Positions 26,384 to 38,858 of a stretch of 64,000 nucleotides of DNA are shown in pieces. This DNA is from Phaseolus vulgaris. Lineage: Eukaryota > Streptophyta > Magnoliopsida > Fabales > Fabaceae. Every line of letters starts with the position of its first letter. Position 1 is the stretch's first letter. The notes under the pieces are model-generated. The model worked only from the letters and a program-made list of their open reading frames with translations, was not told where the DNA came from and did no database searches. Location: NCBI RefSeq assembly GCF_000499845.2, contig NC_023757.2, forward strand, positions 37,719,314 through 37,783,313. Direction: 5' to 3'. The position numbers and the translations under genes were made by a program.

Positions 26384-26613
26384 ATGGTATACTTTTCAGC
26401 TCCTTTGAGCAGCAAGAGTAAGTAACAATCTTACCGTGTCAAGCCTAGCAACAGGTGCAAATGTCTCTGAATAATCAACACCAAAAACTTGTGCATATCC
26501 TTTCACAACAAGTCTTGCTTTGAATTTTTTGATAGAACCATCAGGACTTAGCTTGGTTCTAAAAACCCATCTTACTCCAATTTTTTTTTGTTTGGAGGTC
26601 GATCAACCAATTC

Positions 26614-27555
26614 TCAGGTTTTATTTTTCTCAATCATAGAAAGCTCCTCCTGCATTGCAGCCATCCAGTGTTGACTTTTTTTTGCATCGTGAAATCCTGC
26701 AGGCTCACAAACAGCTACATTGCACCTTTGATAGATGTCAGACAACAGTCTTGTTCCTCTGACAGGTGCATCATCAACTGCAGCATCATCTTCGGATTCT
26801 TCAGTCATGCTCCCAAGGGTTGATCTGTTTAGAGCATTTGTACTTTGATTCACCTTAGTTGAACTTTCCCAATTCCATTGCTCATTTTCAACAAAATGAA
26901 CATCTCTGCTTACAATCACACGACCAGTTTGTGGCTGAAAATTTTTGTAAGCTTTGGATACAGTACTATATCCAACAAAGATGCCTACTTCTGCTTTTTT
27001 ATCAAGCTTATCACCCTTGACCCGTGGAATATATGTGAAGCAAAGACAAAAAAATATTTTGAGAAATTTTAAAGAAGGTTTGTAGCCATACCAAGCTTCA
27101 TATGGTGTCAGATCTTTCAAGGCTTTTGTAGAAATTTGATTTTGTAAGAATACAGCAGTGTTTGCTGCCTCCCCCCAGAACCCTTTTGGAAGATTCTTTT
27201 CATGGAGCATACACCTTGTCATCTCCATAATGAATTTGTTCTTCCTTTCACTGACACCATTCTGTTGAGGAGTATATGGTGTTGTTAATTGATGTTGAAT
27301 TCCAGCTTCTTCACAAAATTTGTTGAAAGCATCAGAGGTGTATTCCTTGCCATTGTCAGACCTTATAATCTGAATTGAGCATCCACTTTCATTTTCAACT
27401 CTGGTTTTGAATTTCCAGAATATACTGGGAACCTCTGACTTTTGTTTCAACATGAAAATCCAACACATTCTTGTTAGATCATCAATACAAATAATGTAGT
27501 AGAGGTTACCATTTAATGGAGGTGTTCTCTGAGGACCACACAAATCAGTGTGCAC
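26614..27555 (-). pseudogene. copia integrase core (broken)
   Basis: Carries the rve integrase core with HTDLCGP (first Asp), IRSDNGKEY (second Asp) and QNGVSERKN (Glu), followed by FLQNQISTKALKDLTPYEAW and a GIFVGYS stretch typical of copia. It is limited by a stop on each side: one at about 27556, and one at about 26614 in a Trp codon before the ELVDRP motif. Confidence 0.9.
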
Positions 27556-27558
27556 CAG

Positions 27559-28218
27559 CTACAACTTTTTCGAGGCTCTCCAAGCTTGTTTAGGGAAAGG
27601 TTGCCTATGTTGCTTCCCAAATTTGCAGGCATGACAAGGAGGAATATTATCATCAATGTCTGCAAGTCCTTCAACCAACTTCTTTGATTGCATCTGAAAC
27701 AATTCTTGATGATGAAAGTGCCCAAGTCTTTTGTGCCAAATCTCAGTGGCACTAGTTTTGGACTTGAAGGTCATTTGTTCTTTCTCCATTGGATTTAAAG
27801 AAAAGCTTTTTCCTTTCATTTTGACATTGAACAAGTCTTTGCCACTAGCATCTCTATTCAAGCACTGATTATTCTCAAACAACACTTTATAGCCTTTATC
27901 GAGTAGCTGGCCAACACTTAAGAGATTTTGATCAATTTTAGGTACAAATAAAACATCTGAAACAAATTTTGTACCTTCATAGCTTGCTATAGCTACTGTG
28001 CCTTTTCCCTTGACTTCCAAGAGTTCACCATTTCCAATTCTCACTCTCTTAACTTCAGTGTTTTTTAATTCTTCGAAAAGCTCCTTGTCATATGTCATAT
28101 GATTTGTGCACCCACTGTCAATCAACCAGCTCTCACTTAATTCTCTACTTGAGAAACAAGTGACCACGAACAATTGATCTTCTTCTTGACCAACAACTTG
28201 TGCATCTACTTCTTGCAC
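27559..28218 (-). pseudogene. copia protease and pre-integrase region (broken)
   Basis: Begins just after a stop that separates it from Gag. SWLIDSGCTNHMT is the aspartic protease active site (DSG). The later WHKRLGHFHHQ ... CHACKFGKQHRQPF is the zinc-binding HHCC part of integrase. It is in the same frame as the Gag and integrase parts, so the original was one long polyprotein. Confidence 0.9.
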
Positions 28219-29068
28219 CTAACTTTTGACTTTGCAGGTCACAACTTCATATCCAAGTTGATTACATTTGGAGCATTTGGCATCGGGTCTTCTCCAACAC
28301 TTGTATGGTGGATGACCTTTCTTCTCACAGTGGCGGCAAGGTTGGTAGGATTTTTTGGAACCTCCTTCCTTTTTGAAGTTTTTCTTCTTTTTGTACTTGC
28401 TGTTGTCTTGATGCTTGACAGGTAAAGCTCCTTCAATCACCCATTCTTGCCTCATAGACCTTCTTTGCTCTTGTGCTTGTAAAACATTCAAGAGCTCTGT
28501 AAGAGAGATTTTTGACAGGTCTTTGGTGTTCTCCAGAGTAGTAATGGTGGCTTCAAACTTCTCAGGAACAGTGACCAACAGCTTTTCAACAATCCTAGAG
28601 TCAATAAACACAGAACCAAGTAATCTCACCTTATTGGCAATGCTGAGAAGTCTGTCAGAGTACTCCTTCACTGACTCAGACTCCTTCATCTTCTGCAACT
28701 CGAAATCCCGAATCAAATTCAGGACTTTCATTCCACGAATCCTCTCATCTCCTGCAAATTCACCCTTGAGGTAATCCCAAATTTCCTTTGCTGTTTTGAG
28801 GGACATTATTCGTGTGAAGATCATTTGAGATACAGCTGCAAATAGGCAAGCTTTTGCCTTTGATTTTCTGGTTTTTTTTCTCCTTTTGTGCTTTGATTTG
28901 TGCAAGAGTAGGATTTGCTAGAAGTGGAGGGACTTCGTAATCCTCTTCTACTGCTTCCCAAAGATCCAAAGCCTCCAGATAAGTCTCCATACGAATTGCC
29001 CACATTTGATAATTTTCTCCATCGAAGACTGGTGGTGCAACAGCTGAAAAACTTGATTCTCCTTCCAT
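28219..29068 (-). pseudogene. copia Gag (frame-shifted)
   Basis: Starts MEGESSFSAVAPPVFDGENY at 29068, the normal start of plant copia Gag, with WAIRMETYLEALDLWEAVEE. The frame shifts at a T8 run (plus strand, about 28871) and continues as SQMIFTRIMSLKTAKEIWDY. It ends with a CCHC knuckle (CRHCEKKGHPPYKCW) and a second partial knuckle before a stop at 28219. Confidence 0.9.
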
Positions 29069-29113
29069 TTTGACCTCACAGATCCCTTAAGAAGAGTGCT
29101 CTTGATAACAATT

Positions 29114-29343
29114 TGTTAGTTTCAAAACAAATAATATTTGATTGATCAACTGAGATGATATATTAAAGCTGGAAAGCTAAGTATTTGTACACAGAATGAA
29201 CAAAAATTGTTCTAAAAAACAGAAAATAAATCTGGTAACAAACCAGTGGTTAAAACAGAATTAATTAAATCCCTAAAAATCTGGAGACTTATTCAATAAC
29301 AGAAAAAGCTAACATGCAGGATGTTAAACACATTATCATAAGA
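29114..29343 (-). repeat. 5' LTR of the copia element
   Basis: 230 bp, pair of 24939-25169. The outer end reads AAGA on the plus strand where the partner has AACA, so the terminal CA/TG is mutated. The target copy GGGAT follows at 29344-29348. Confidence 0.92.
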
Positions 29344-29660
29344 GGGATTTACATGATTTTGCAGTTTATAAGGTTAGAGAATATGCAAATTCCGTTGACT
29401 TATCCCTAAACCCCCAATATTTGTCTTATTGAAATTAACCTTCAAACTAGAGGACAAGTCAAAGCACCTAAATCCATCAAGCCTAGGTTTTTTTTTTACT
29501 ATCACATAACCACACAACATACTTAATCTTCCTTGGTGAAAGCAACTATTAGGATTCTATCTTCCTCGCTAATTGTACTAATCAGCTTCTGCTTTCGAGT
29601 ATTTATGTTCCGAAAGACATCTGGATTCCACTCTTTTAAATCCCATTTTACATGCTTTAA
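29344..29660 (-). mobile_element. LINE (L1-type) piece, 5' side of the copia insertion
   Basis: Minus-strand reading gives LKEWNPDVFRNI (the region between endonuclease and reverse transcriptase) and, after an apparent deletion, LKVNFNKTNIGGLGIS, which is reverse transcriptase. The piece stops exactly at the copia target site and resumes at 24938. Stops and frame changes are frequent. Confidence 0.65.
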
Positions 29661-31004
29661 TTTCGATTAATACTACAAACAAACGTTCTAGTAATATGAA
29701 TACCTCTATATTTTTCAAATAATATTAACATTGCATTTTCTCAGTTGATACTAAAAGCATACTCATCACTTAATATTCCAGGTTGTATAAAATATCAAGT
29801 CACTTAATTAATTATATATTAACAATATGATTAAAAAGTAAATAGAGTAATTAATAATGTATGCATACTGATATTTTAAAAAAATGCTAAAAATGAAAAA
29901 TATCATAATTATTGTATAAAATATATTTTTCCCTTCTATTAAAATAGTTTCATTATATATGTGTACACCGTATTTCTTTTTATACAATTTCATATATTTA
30001 TTAAAAATTATAGTTTCACATATTTTTAAAAAAATTGGTTTTTTGAAATCAGTCTTATAAGGAATAATGTTGATTGGGATGTGGATTTTGAAATACAAGA
30101 AATTTTTTTCTTTGTAAAAACTCTTTTTCAATTTATTTAATTCTAAAAGAAAATAGTGTCTAATAGCAGTTTTAGGTTAAAAGAATATCTATACTAGATT
30201 TTGGAATCTCTCATAATCTTCTGAAGCCAATATTTTATGTAGTTATTTAGATTTGGCATGTATCAATATTGGTGGGTACGTGTATTTAAATAAACAGACA
30301 ATCTGTATAAGTTAGATTCAACTTTTGGATTAATTCTGTTTGAATACCATTTATTACTGACAACTTTAAATATTAGTTATTATTTTAACAGACAATTAAA
30401 ATATATAGATCAATTTCTTAGTATATGATATTTATGATTTTTTTCATGTAAAAGTTTAGAAATATTAAATTTTTAATGCCCTATTTAATGTTTGAATTGA
30501 ATGTTGTACGTAGATGAAGTTGAGTTTTTGTTGAAGTTTTCCATGAATTTAGCAGAAGAAGGAAAAAAAGAAATAGACTGTCACAGTGAGGAGAGAACAC
30601 GAAGAGAGAAAACAACGTTACTTTTATTACTTTTACATGTATACATAAAACGTATCCATGCAGAATTTATACACAGATAAAAAGAAAATAATGGGTTGGC
30701 CCATAACAAAGCCCAAATTACTAAAAACTAAAAACTATTTTATATTTCACTAATAAAAAAAGCTTATTTGTGATTTTTTAAATTCGTATTATTTTTAATC
30801 TTTTTAAAAAACTTTTAAACGTTTGTTTTTATTATTTTTATTATTGAGTCTAATAAACAATGAATTGAACATTAAATAGATAAAAAAAATATAATTCACT
30901 TAATGAGTCCTCTTTATTCGATTATTTCAATCAAAAACCACTTGACGATTTAACCCTATATCAAGTTAAAGATACTAGATACTTTTTATTTCATAATTTT
31001 TTTA

Positions 31005-31052
<48 letters not shown>

Positions 31053-32700
31053 TATCTTAATTTTATAATTTATTATTAAAGAGAGTTATAAACTAACTGT
31101 ACAAATTTATATGTTGTCAAAATATTATTGTTTTTTTTATACAATCACTACTCTTATTTTTCAATAAAAAATAATAAGAACATTCTCCTTCTTTTTTTCG
31201 GATGATTCCATATGAAATGTGTTTCATGTTTTTTTCTCTAAATATCACATCATTGTGAAAAGAAGAAAATTAGATAAAAAAAATAAGATTGCTTAAATTA
31301 GATAATTTTTTTAAATATTTATGTATTATAAATAATTTTATTATTTATTATAAATTTATTATTAATAAAAATATTTCTAATCAATTAAAATATCTTAATT
31401 GATTGGTAAGTAATAATCGAAATAAGTGTTTCATAATCAATTACGATTAAATATACATAATTAATTATATACAACAATGTTTACTCTTCTCCCTTCTCAT
31501 ATTGTTCCTTTTGAATCAAACATGTTAATGTAATAAAGTAAAAAGAAAAAAGATTAAAATTAATTCATATATATTAAGATATAACCATAATAGTTATTCA
31601 AGGTAAATTCTCCCCCACACCTTCATATCTTCTTTCTGTACTTTTATATTTTTTTAGTTTTAATTTTACTCTTCCAAGCGTATGTTAGGATTTTTCATTC
31701 CCTTATTTTTTTTTCATTTTTTTTATATTGAATTGTAAAATTTGTAACACACTCTTTCTATAATAATATGTATATCAAATTGTATAATTTATAATAGATT
31801 TTAATGTAATATTTTAAAATTATATTCTGATTACACAATTCAAATTATATAAAATAATGAGTGTCATGTATGGTACAATTTAAAAATTATTATCAGATTT
31901 AAGAATACCTTATGAATTTTATAATTCGAAATATTTAAAAAAAAATACATATTATGGATTGTAGAATCCGAGAAAATGTAAATTATTTTTTTAAAGATAA
32001 AATTGTATTTTTATCTGATGTGTTCGGAGAAATATTAGAAGAAATGGTGTATTTTCACATGTGTCTTGTAATTTTCCTCTTGAGTTGAGATGTTTTACAT
32101 TGAAAATTTCCATTAACATTATTATTCTCTTATTTTATTAATTAATACCTATTTTAAATCAGATAAAGGATGGGTTTTTTTATTCCGTTGAGAATTTCGT
32201 AACACGTATAACATGTTGCTTGAGAATTATAATCTATTGGATTATCTAACATTCCGATAATAAAAGGGATTTTTTAGTAAATTATTTTAAATTTTTAGCA
32301 CAATATTTTGATTATCATCTTGCTTTTCTTTTGCTTATATTTTTTAGAAACAAAATAAGAAAAGAGTTTTGCTTTGAGTGTCTTTCCTTTAACAGAAGCT
32401 ACCAGATCCATAAAAAGAAAATATTAGAGGAGTGCTTATTTTTCTCTTTTATTTCCTAATTTTATCTTTAAAAAACAATATTTTCAATTTGTTTCCTGTT
32501 TTCAAAACTTGCCCACACTGAAAACAATAATTCTTTAAAAGAAAAGCACACTTTTCAGTCAATTAATTTTGTCCTTCATTTTCAACCTCTATAACCTTCA
32601 TCACATGAAATTAATGGAAGGGTGTTTATCTAACAGATAAGGGGTGTCTCTAAATAAATTTGGAGATGGAAAAACAAAAATTAAAATCAAAGACTCAAAT
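29661..32700. other. AT-rich spacer
   Basis: Extremely AT-rich, with a (AT)n tract at about 31007-31048. The 107-codon open frame at 29808-30131 is dominated by Ile, Lys, Tyr and Phe and is best explained by base composition. A possible decayed MITE end lies near 31610. No gene was recognised. Confidence 0.5.
31007..31048. repeat. (AT)n microsatellite
   Basis: About 21 alternating units without interruption. Confidence 0.9.
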
Positions 32701-32713
32701 ATATCTGATGCTG

Positions 32714-33164
32714 GACTCTTTCTTCCTACACCTCCATACCTTGTGTCACCCCATACTAAATATGAAAATACTATTTTATCCTTTTTTTTTCACCCCTTGG
32801 ATTTGAAATAATAAGCCTATGAATTATGTAATCCGGATAAATTCTGGATTACATAATTCGGAAGTCAATTTCATATTTAGAAAAGACTTTCGGATTATGT
32901 AATCCGGAAGCTAATAACACATCTGAAAAAAAGACTTCCGAATTACATAATCCAGAAGCTAATCTTATGTATAGAAAAGACTTCTGGATTATGTAATCCG
33001 GAAGCTAATCACAAAATACTTCCGGATTACATAATCCGGAAGCTAATTTTGAATTTAAAAAAAGACTTCTGGATTATGTAATCTGGAATATTGAAAAGGG
33101 TATTTTTGGAATAAGAAAAATTTATGGGGCTGACACAGGTATGGAGGTGCAGGAAGAAGCAGCC
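32714..33164. mobile_element. Mutator-type MITE with internal palindrome array
   Basis: 451-bp element. The 9-bp sequence CTGATGCTG stands directly outside both ends (32705-32713 and 33165-33173), the target-duplication length of Mutator-like elements. Its inverted ends run about 40 bp: TTCTTCCT(A/G)CACC, then TCCATACCT, then GTGTCA(C/G)CCC, with two or three differences and one indel. The interior (about 32820-33090) is a row of about seven palindromes of the form TTCCGGATTATGTAATCCGG and close variants, spaced about 38-48 bp apart. It has no coding capacity. Confidence 0.85.
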
Positions 33165-33234
33165 CTGATGCTGCTTGTGTGAGATTCTGCATTTCAATGG
33201 GCCTCACATCTTTTTGTTTTTACGCTGATCCATA

Positions 33235-33330
33235 TTAGTTTATTGCGATTAATTTTTGCACCCCCATACTTGTCTTCTACACCTCCATAAATTTGAAAAT
33301 CCCCACTTTGCTCTTCTAAATTTTTTTTTT
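33235..33330. mobile_element. Possible truncated relative of the 32714 MITE
   Basis: The sequence TGCACCCCCATACTTG, then TCTTCTACACCTCCATAAA, matches the inverted end of the neighbouring element. Following DNA has decayed 'GATTGCGTAATTGGATTAC'-like pieces. The far end was not found. Confidence 0.4.
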
Positions 33331-35681
33331 CTGAATTTTATAATCTTAAAACTTTTGAACTTTTGAAAATATCCACTTTTCAGAAATGAAAATTATTTTG
33401 AACAATTTCAAAGTTTTTTTTTCATAAAAAATATTTCAGATTGCGTAATTGGATTACACAATACGAAAAATAATTTTTTTGCAGAAAAAAGTTTTTGAAA
33501 GATATTTTTGTACTGTAAAATTTCACAATCAAAAGTTAAATAGATTATGAATTGAAAATCATTTTTTAATGAAAAAATATTTTTTGGATGTATAATTTAA
33601 AAGTTTTTTTTCAAAAAATTTCAGTTTGTGTAATCTAAGACTCTTCTGTGCTACACAATCTAGAAATCAATTTTTGTATAAAAAAAACTTCTAAATTTTA
33701 GAATAAAAAATTCATTGTTGAGGATCAAAAGAACTTCTATCAAAATGCAATGTGATATGTTAGAAAAAAAAATCGTGAGAGATAAAAAAATGTAGAACTA
33801 AAAGAAGACAACTAATGACAACAAAAGAAAATGAAAAAAAAAAATCAACGACAAAAGATGTAGAAGAATTGGTCTAAGAGATAGAGATTCTTTTTCTCTT
33901 TAAATAAATCCATTAGGCCTAACTTGAATCAGTCAAAGTTTAAATTGATCTTCAATTTCCAATGCTAAGATTAAATAAATAAGAATTACTTTAGGGATGA
34001 TTCAATCATTATACAAACAGCTCCAAACAAAAGGAATATCTCAGAACTCACTAAAGACTACTATAAGAGACTTGTTAGGAGATATTTGGAAACACTTTAC
34101 TAGAATTTTCTTCAACTTACAGAAATTTAAATATAACATTTTTGCTGTCAATGTGTTTTTTGGGTTTATTGGTTTCTCATTTATTATTGAGAAGAGAAGG
34201 TGCAGATTTAATATAAGTTTTAGTATTACAGAGGAAGTTGTAACAATTTTTTTTATGAGCAGAAGAGAATAGTAATGAGCAGAAGAGGATAACAATGTTT
34301 GAAATAGATAGATTAGTTGATAGAAAAAAACATTGATATAAAAAATAATTATTTTTTCCAATAAGTTTCTTAGTGTACTAGGACCAAAATAAACTGCTTT
34401 AAACTTGTTCCAATAAAATATAGTTCTATATACTCTTACATTTTTTCCTAATTACTATAGAATGTATATTACATTCCTTTTTTAAGATATTAAATTTCAT
34501 TTAATTTTTTTAATCAATATCAATAAGTTTTCTTGCAATTTTTATGGAGAAATTTCTGGCATAAGCTCCAATTTAACAAGAACTTACCAAATAAGCTTAC
34601 CCTTAAATGAGATTCAATAAGTAGATATAAAATCATCATTGGTTAATATGTATATAAATTTTAACAAAGAATGTGTGAAAAATAGTGTTGGCATTTTACT
34701 GTTTTTAACTATTCAAATTTTGTTTAAAAATAATTTTTATTGGTGTTCTTTATTCGTCCTGAAATTACCATAAAAAATTACAATAACTTATGTTTTGTGT
34801 ACAAAACTTCATGGAAGAAAGAATTATGCTTAAAAACACCGTTACAAATTATATCATAACTTAATAATAGAAGTGATGTGAAATTTTAAAAAATAAAAAT
34901 ATTTTATAATATATAAATAAGTATAATTTAAGTCAATTTTATAAAATTAAATTAAACTTAAAATTCAATTATTAATTGAATTTAGGGTTTAGGCTTAGGA
35001 AACCTCACCTTTTAAATTTCCAGTAAAAGGTTCTCCATCTTGTCATGCTACTAGTGGTACAGTTGGTACTCCCAGTTTCAGATCCTCGTTTTAATCAATC
35101 ATCACTTTAAATTTTCCTTTCTTCCTCAAACATTTATTTCCTTAATTTCTTAAACTCATTATCTTAAATTTAGTTTTTTAATTAAGATTTTATTTTCCCA
35201 TTAAATACTTTTTTTTATATACGTATATATATATATATATATATATATTCTTAAATTAATTTCATTCGAATATAATTTTCCTCCTGATTTTTTTCTTAAA
35301 TACTCAAATTTTAGTTGTTAAAACTAACATTTCATGGATACAGAAACCAAAAAAAAAGATATTTCAAAAAATTTACAAACCAAAACTAATATATTAAATT
35401 TGACAAGGCTAAGAAAATTGTTAAAAACCAATCCATCATTCAGCAAAAAGGAAATAGCACAAACGTGAAATTTTATTGAGTGTTAAGAGGAAGAAATTTA
35501 TATCATTTTGATATAGAACATACGTTACGAGAGAAGCAAAACATTTTCTGCCGTGATGAAATTAATAGTAGTGTTCCGTATAGAAAATCGTTCTAATGAA
35601 TATGACTTTTCACATTAATAATTTTAAATTAAAACCTTGAAAGTAAAATATGATTTATATTTTTGGTACAATATAAAGTCG

Positions 35682-35733
<52 letters not shown>

Positions 35734-38700
35734 ATGCACTCAAAATTTTAAAATTTTGCTGAATCTAATAATTTTGAAAGAAAATTATTAAAAACTCACT
35801 TTTATCTCACTAACATAATCTTATTCATATATATATATAGGTATAAGAAAACACAACTAAATAGAAAGTCTATAGTTATGGGCCGAAGTTTCTGAAGTTT
35901 TTGTGTGGTCATAGATCGACATTAAAGTTTTTTTACTTTTGTCAAGTTGAGGAGTTTCTAATCAGTTAATTATCTTAGATGATTGGTGGTAAAGAAATTA
36001 TTATTATAAAATAAAATTTGTGTAATGAACAGTTAAGCAATAAGGAAATTACAAGAAAAAGATAAAAATACGCGAGAAAGAAAGTTATATGAAAGAGGGG
36101 AGACTGATCAAGAAAGGGGAGAAAAACATAAAAAAGTAAGAGTGTTGAATAAATTTGATACCGTAGAGAGAATTATTTGTCTTAGAACAGATAAAAAACA
36201 GAGATACATGAAGTTTCCTGCAAAACTAAACCTTAGTGGAGCACATAAGTGCAGAATTTAGTGTTTGACAAGGATGTTTGACGTAGTTAGTTTAGTTTGT
36301 GTTGACAGATGAATAATATTGGCGAGTCAACATTTATTTTAAGGCCGTGTTCAAAATTCCAGTCTTCGCCAATACTCTGAATTATACACACTTTATCTCT
36401 TTACAACAAGTTCATCTTTTCAATACAGGCCGACCAACGTGATTCTATTCCATCCTCCACTCTCTCTTATGCTTCAGATGCTATCATTTTTTTATTTTTT
36501 TATTCTTATCCATGGTCAAACTCAGTGCTCCTTCTCTGTTCAACTCTGTGTCGCCATATTTGCTCTCACATCATTTACTATATTCAGCTTAAATTAAACA
36601 TAATTGATTATTAGTTTAACAGGAAGAGGTTGAAGATGAAGCATGCAGAAACTTATGCATCCTCTCACACAGGAACGTAAACTAAAAACAGTAACTGATA
36701 ATTGAATTAAATTATTTATTATTGGATGCTTAAAAGTGATGAGAATCTATCCTGAATTGAAATTTAGAATAATAGTAGCATAATCCTGTTGGTAATATAC
36801 TTTTAATTTACTCAACAAGTCCAGTGTACTCACTGATTCTCATCTCATATCATATTTATGCAAATTCCTTCTACCCATAGACGTACCTTTCCTCTGCTTT
36901 CCGCAAAGCCCACCACAGAATATTTTTTTTTATAAATAATAATGTTACTTAAACTTGATTATCCAACTTTAACAGAATTTTAAAAATGAATTTCACGGTG
37001 ACAACCATACTGCATACACAGTTGGATTCACTGGAATAGAATATCTCATTTCATAAATATTCATGCTTCTTAGTAATCGACTTGGTTTTATGGTTAAAGC
37101 ATTGAAGTATCTTAGACCACAATAATTTATGAACATGCCCATTTCTTTAAAGTTACTTTCTGTATGTATTTTTAAAAATAAAGGATTAGAAAAAAAGTCA
37201 AAATTGAAAAATTATTTTACATCATTACCCAACCTTAGACTAAAGAAAATTGAAAATAATCGTAAGAAAAAAAAAAAAAAGCAATGTCCAAAGTTTAATG
37301 TTCCAAATTAAAATATATAGAGGGAAAAAGCGTGTCGGGTACACTACATCTGTACACTAGGGTTCCACCTTATAATATTGTGATTAATTTAATTCAAGTT
37401 ATAGAATTTTTACTTCGTATGCTTGCCTGCATAGTGGGTGTAAAAAGGAAAAACATAAATTATAAGCAATGCAACTGCTATTATTCTGCTTTAACATTTT
37501 AAGCTGTACAAGTGCAATAACTGTGAACAAAAGATACTCATCCTTTGTTGCACAAATTTCAATATACATAAATTTTTAATAAAAATGTCAGTCCAAACTG
37601 ATCTAAATCATCATTTTCTTTTTAAGTTAATATATATGTTTTTCTCTTAATTTTCTTATAAAGAACCCAGTCCGTTTTTTTCCTCTATTTTTTGTCACAA
37701 TTTGATTTGGTAGGTGAATTTATTTTTAGAGTTTAAACGTTGAAAATAATTTTTGATTTTTTCATATTTTGTGAAAACACTTTTAAGAATATTGATGAGG
37801 TTTTATATAATCTATAAAAAATTCATTTTTTTTTTACAAATTTTAAAAATTTTGTAAAAAAAAAAAGTCGTGGGAAATACAAAAAGTTACACGGATAAGA
37901 ACACCTCCAATAAATTTGAAAATTATTTTCAGACTCAACAATGAAATTGACGAAATTAAAGATAAAATTAAGAATAAAATAGTGTTTGTAACATACTTTT
38001 AAAATATATTGTATTGTTAATTAAAAAAAGTCATTAATTTAAAATTTACCTTTATAGTTTATAATAAACTTTATTTAACTAATTAAGAAGAAAATATGTA
38101 TTTAAAATATTTTGTTGGTAATATTTTAAAAAAGTGATGGAAAGTTAAATACAATTGGAAGAATAGAATATGGCTCCACTTCTCATGGATCAATGTGTTT
38201 GGGCTTCCAAGGGCCCAAATTAGCGCGTTGGATTCAAGAATCTAGTTTAGAATCTTCAGTATTCAGTGCAAGGATAATAGTGTAAAAATTAAGTTTTAAA
38301 AGCATTGATTTTAATAAATAAGATTACGGATTGAAAATATATTATTTTACTTTAGTCCATCACAGGTTCTAGGTAAAATGAATTTGTCTAGCCTCACTTT
38401 ATTTTTAATTAAAAATACCTGACACTTACATTGATAATATAATATAATTAATAAGTGTATGATATTACAAAATTATTCATTCGCTATAAATTTTCATATT
38501 ATCATACTTTTGCCTGATCAACTTCGTATTGATATTTTATATGTGATAAAGTTTATATCTGGATAAACCATGACAAATATTTTAAACTTTTTATATCTAG
38601 CATAATTTAAAAAATAAAATACTCATAACAAAATGAAAAAAAAGTTAGAATTTGTTTGTTAGAAACAATAACTTTTTATTTAACCATACATCATACAAAA

Positions 38701-38853
38701 ATATTTGAAACTTATAATTTTTTTACGCCTTATAACCAAGAGTAGGTCCTCTTTTTTTTTCTTATTTTTCTTATTTATTTAATTTATTATATATAGTTGG
38801 TTGATTTTAAGCAATAACTATATAATTTTGATATTAGTACTTCATCAAATAAT
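33331..38853. other. AT-rich spacer
   Basis: Holds (TA)n tracts at about 35224-35248 and 35687-35728. Open frames such as 33997-34272 and 34041-34361 overlap on opposite strands and match nothing known. A less AT-rich patch at about 36340-36560 and another at 38170-38260 have no open frame of note. I see no gene. Confidence 0.45.
35687..35728. repeat. (TA)n microsatellite
   Basis: About 20 alternating units; a shorter tract of the same kind is at 35224-35248. Confidence 0.9.
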
Positions 38854-38858
38854 ATGTA

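Larger units (their letters stand above)
24939..29343 (-). mobile_element. Complete but inactive Ty1/copia LTR retrotransposon
   Basis: Structure on the minus strand: 5' LTR 29114-29343, internal region, 3' LTR 24939-25169. The target duplication GGGAT is exact on both sides (24934-24938 and 29344-29348). LTRs begin TGTTAG and end TAACA; the 5' LTR has a damaged first dinucleotide. A primer site resembling the tRNA-Met type follows the 5' LTR. A polypurine tract, AAGGAGGAG, precedes the 3' LTR (25170-25178). Domain order is Gag, protease, integrase, reverse transcriptase, RNase H, which is copia order. I count about nine substitutions and one indel between the 230-bp LTRs, near 4%. The coding region has two homopolymer frame shifts (about 28871 and 26582) and about five or six in-frame stops, so it is dead. 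Confidence 0.95.

Noticed and set aside
29808..30131. 107-codon minus-strand open frame
   Set aside because: Composition is almost only Ile, Lys, Tyr, Asn and Phe, as expected from AT-rich DNA.
32819..33095. Regularly spaced palindromic repeats resembling a CRISPR array
   Set aside because: The repeats are palindromes inside a MITE with 9-bp target duplication, the spacers are similar to each other, and the host is a plant.
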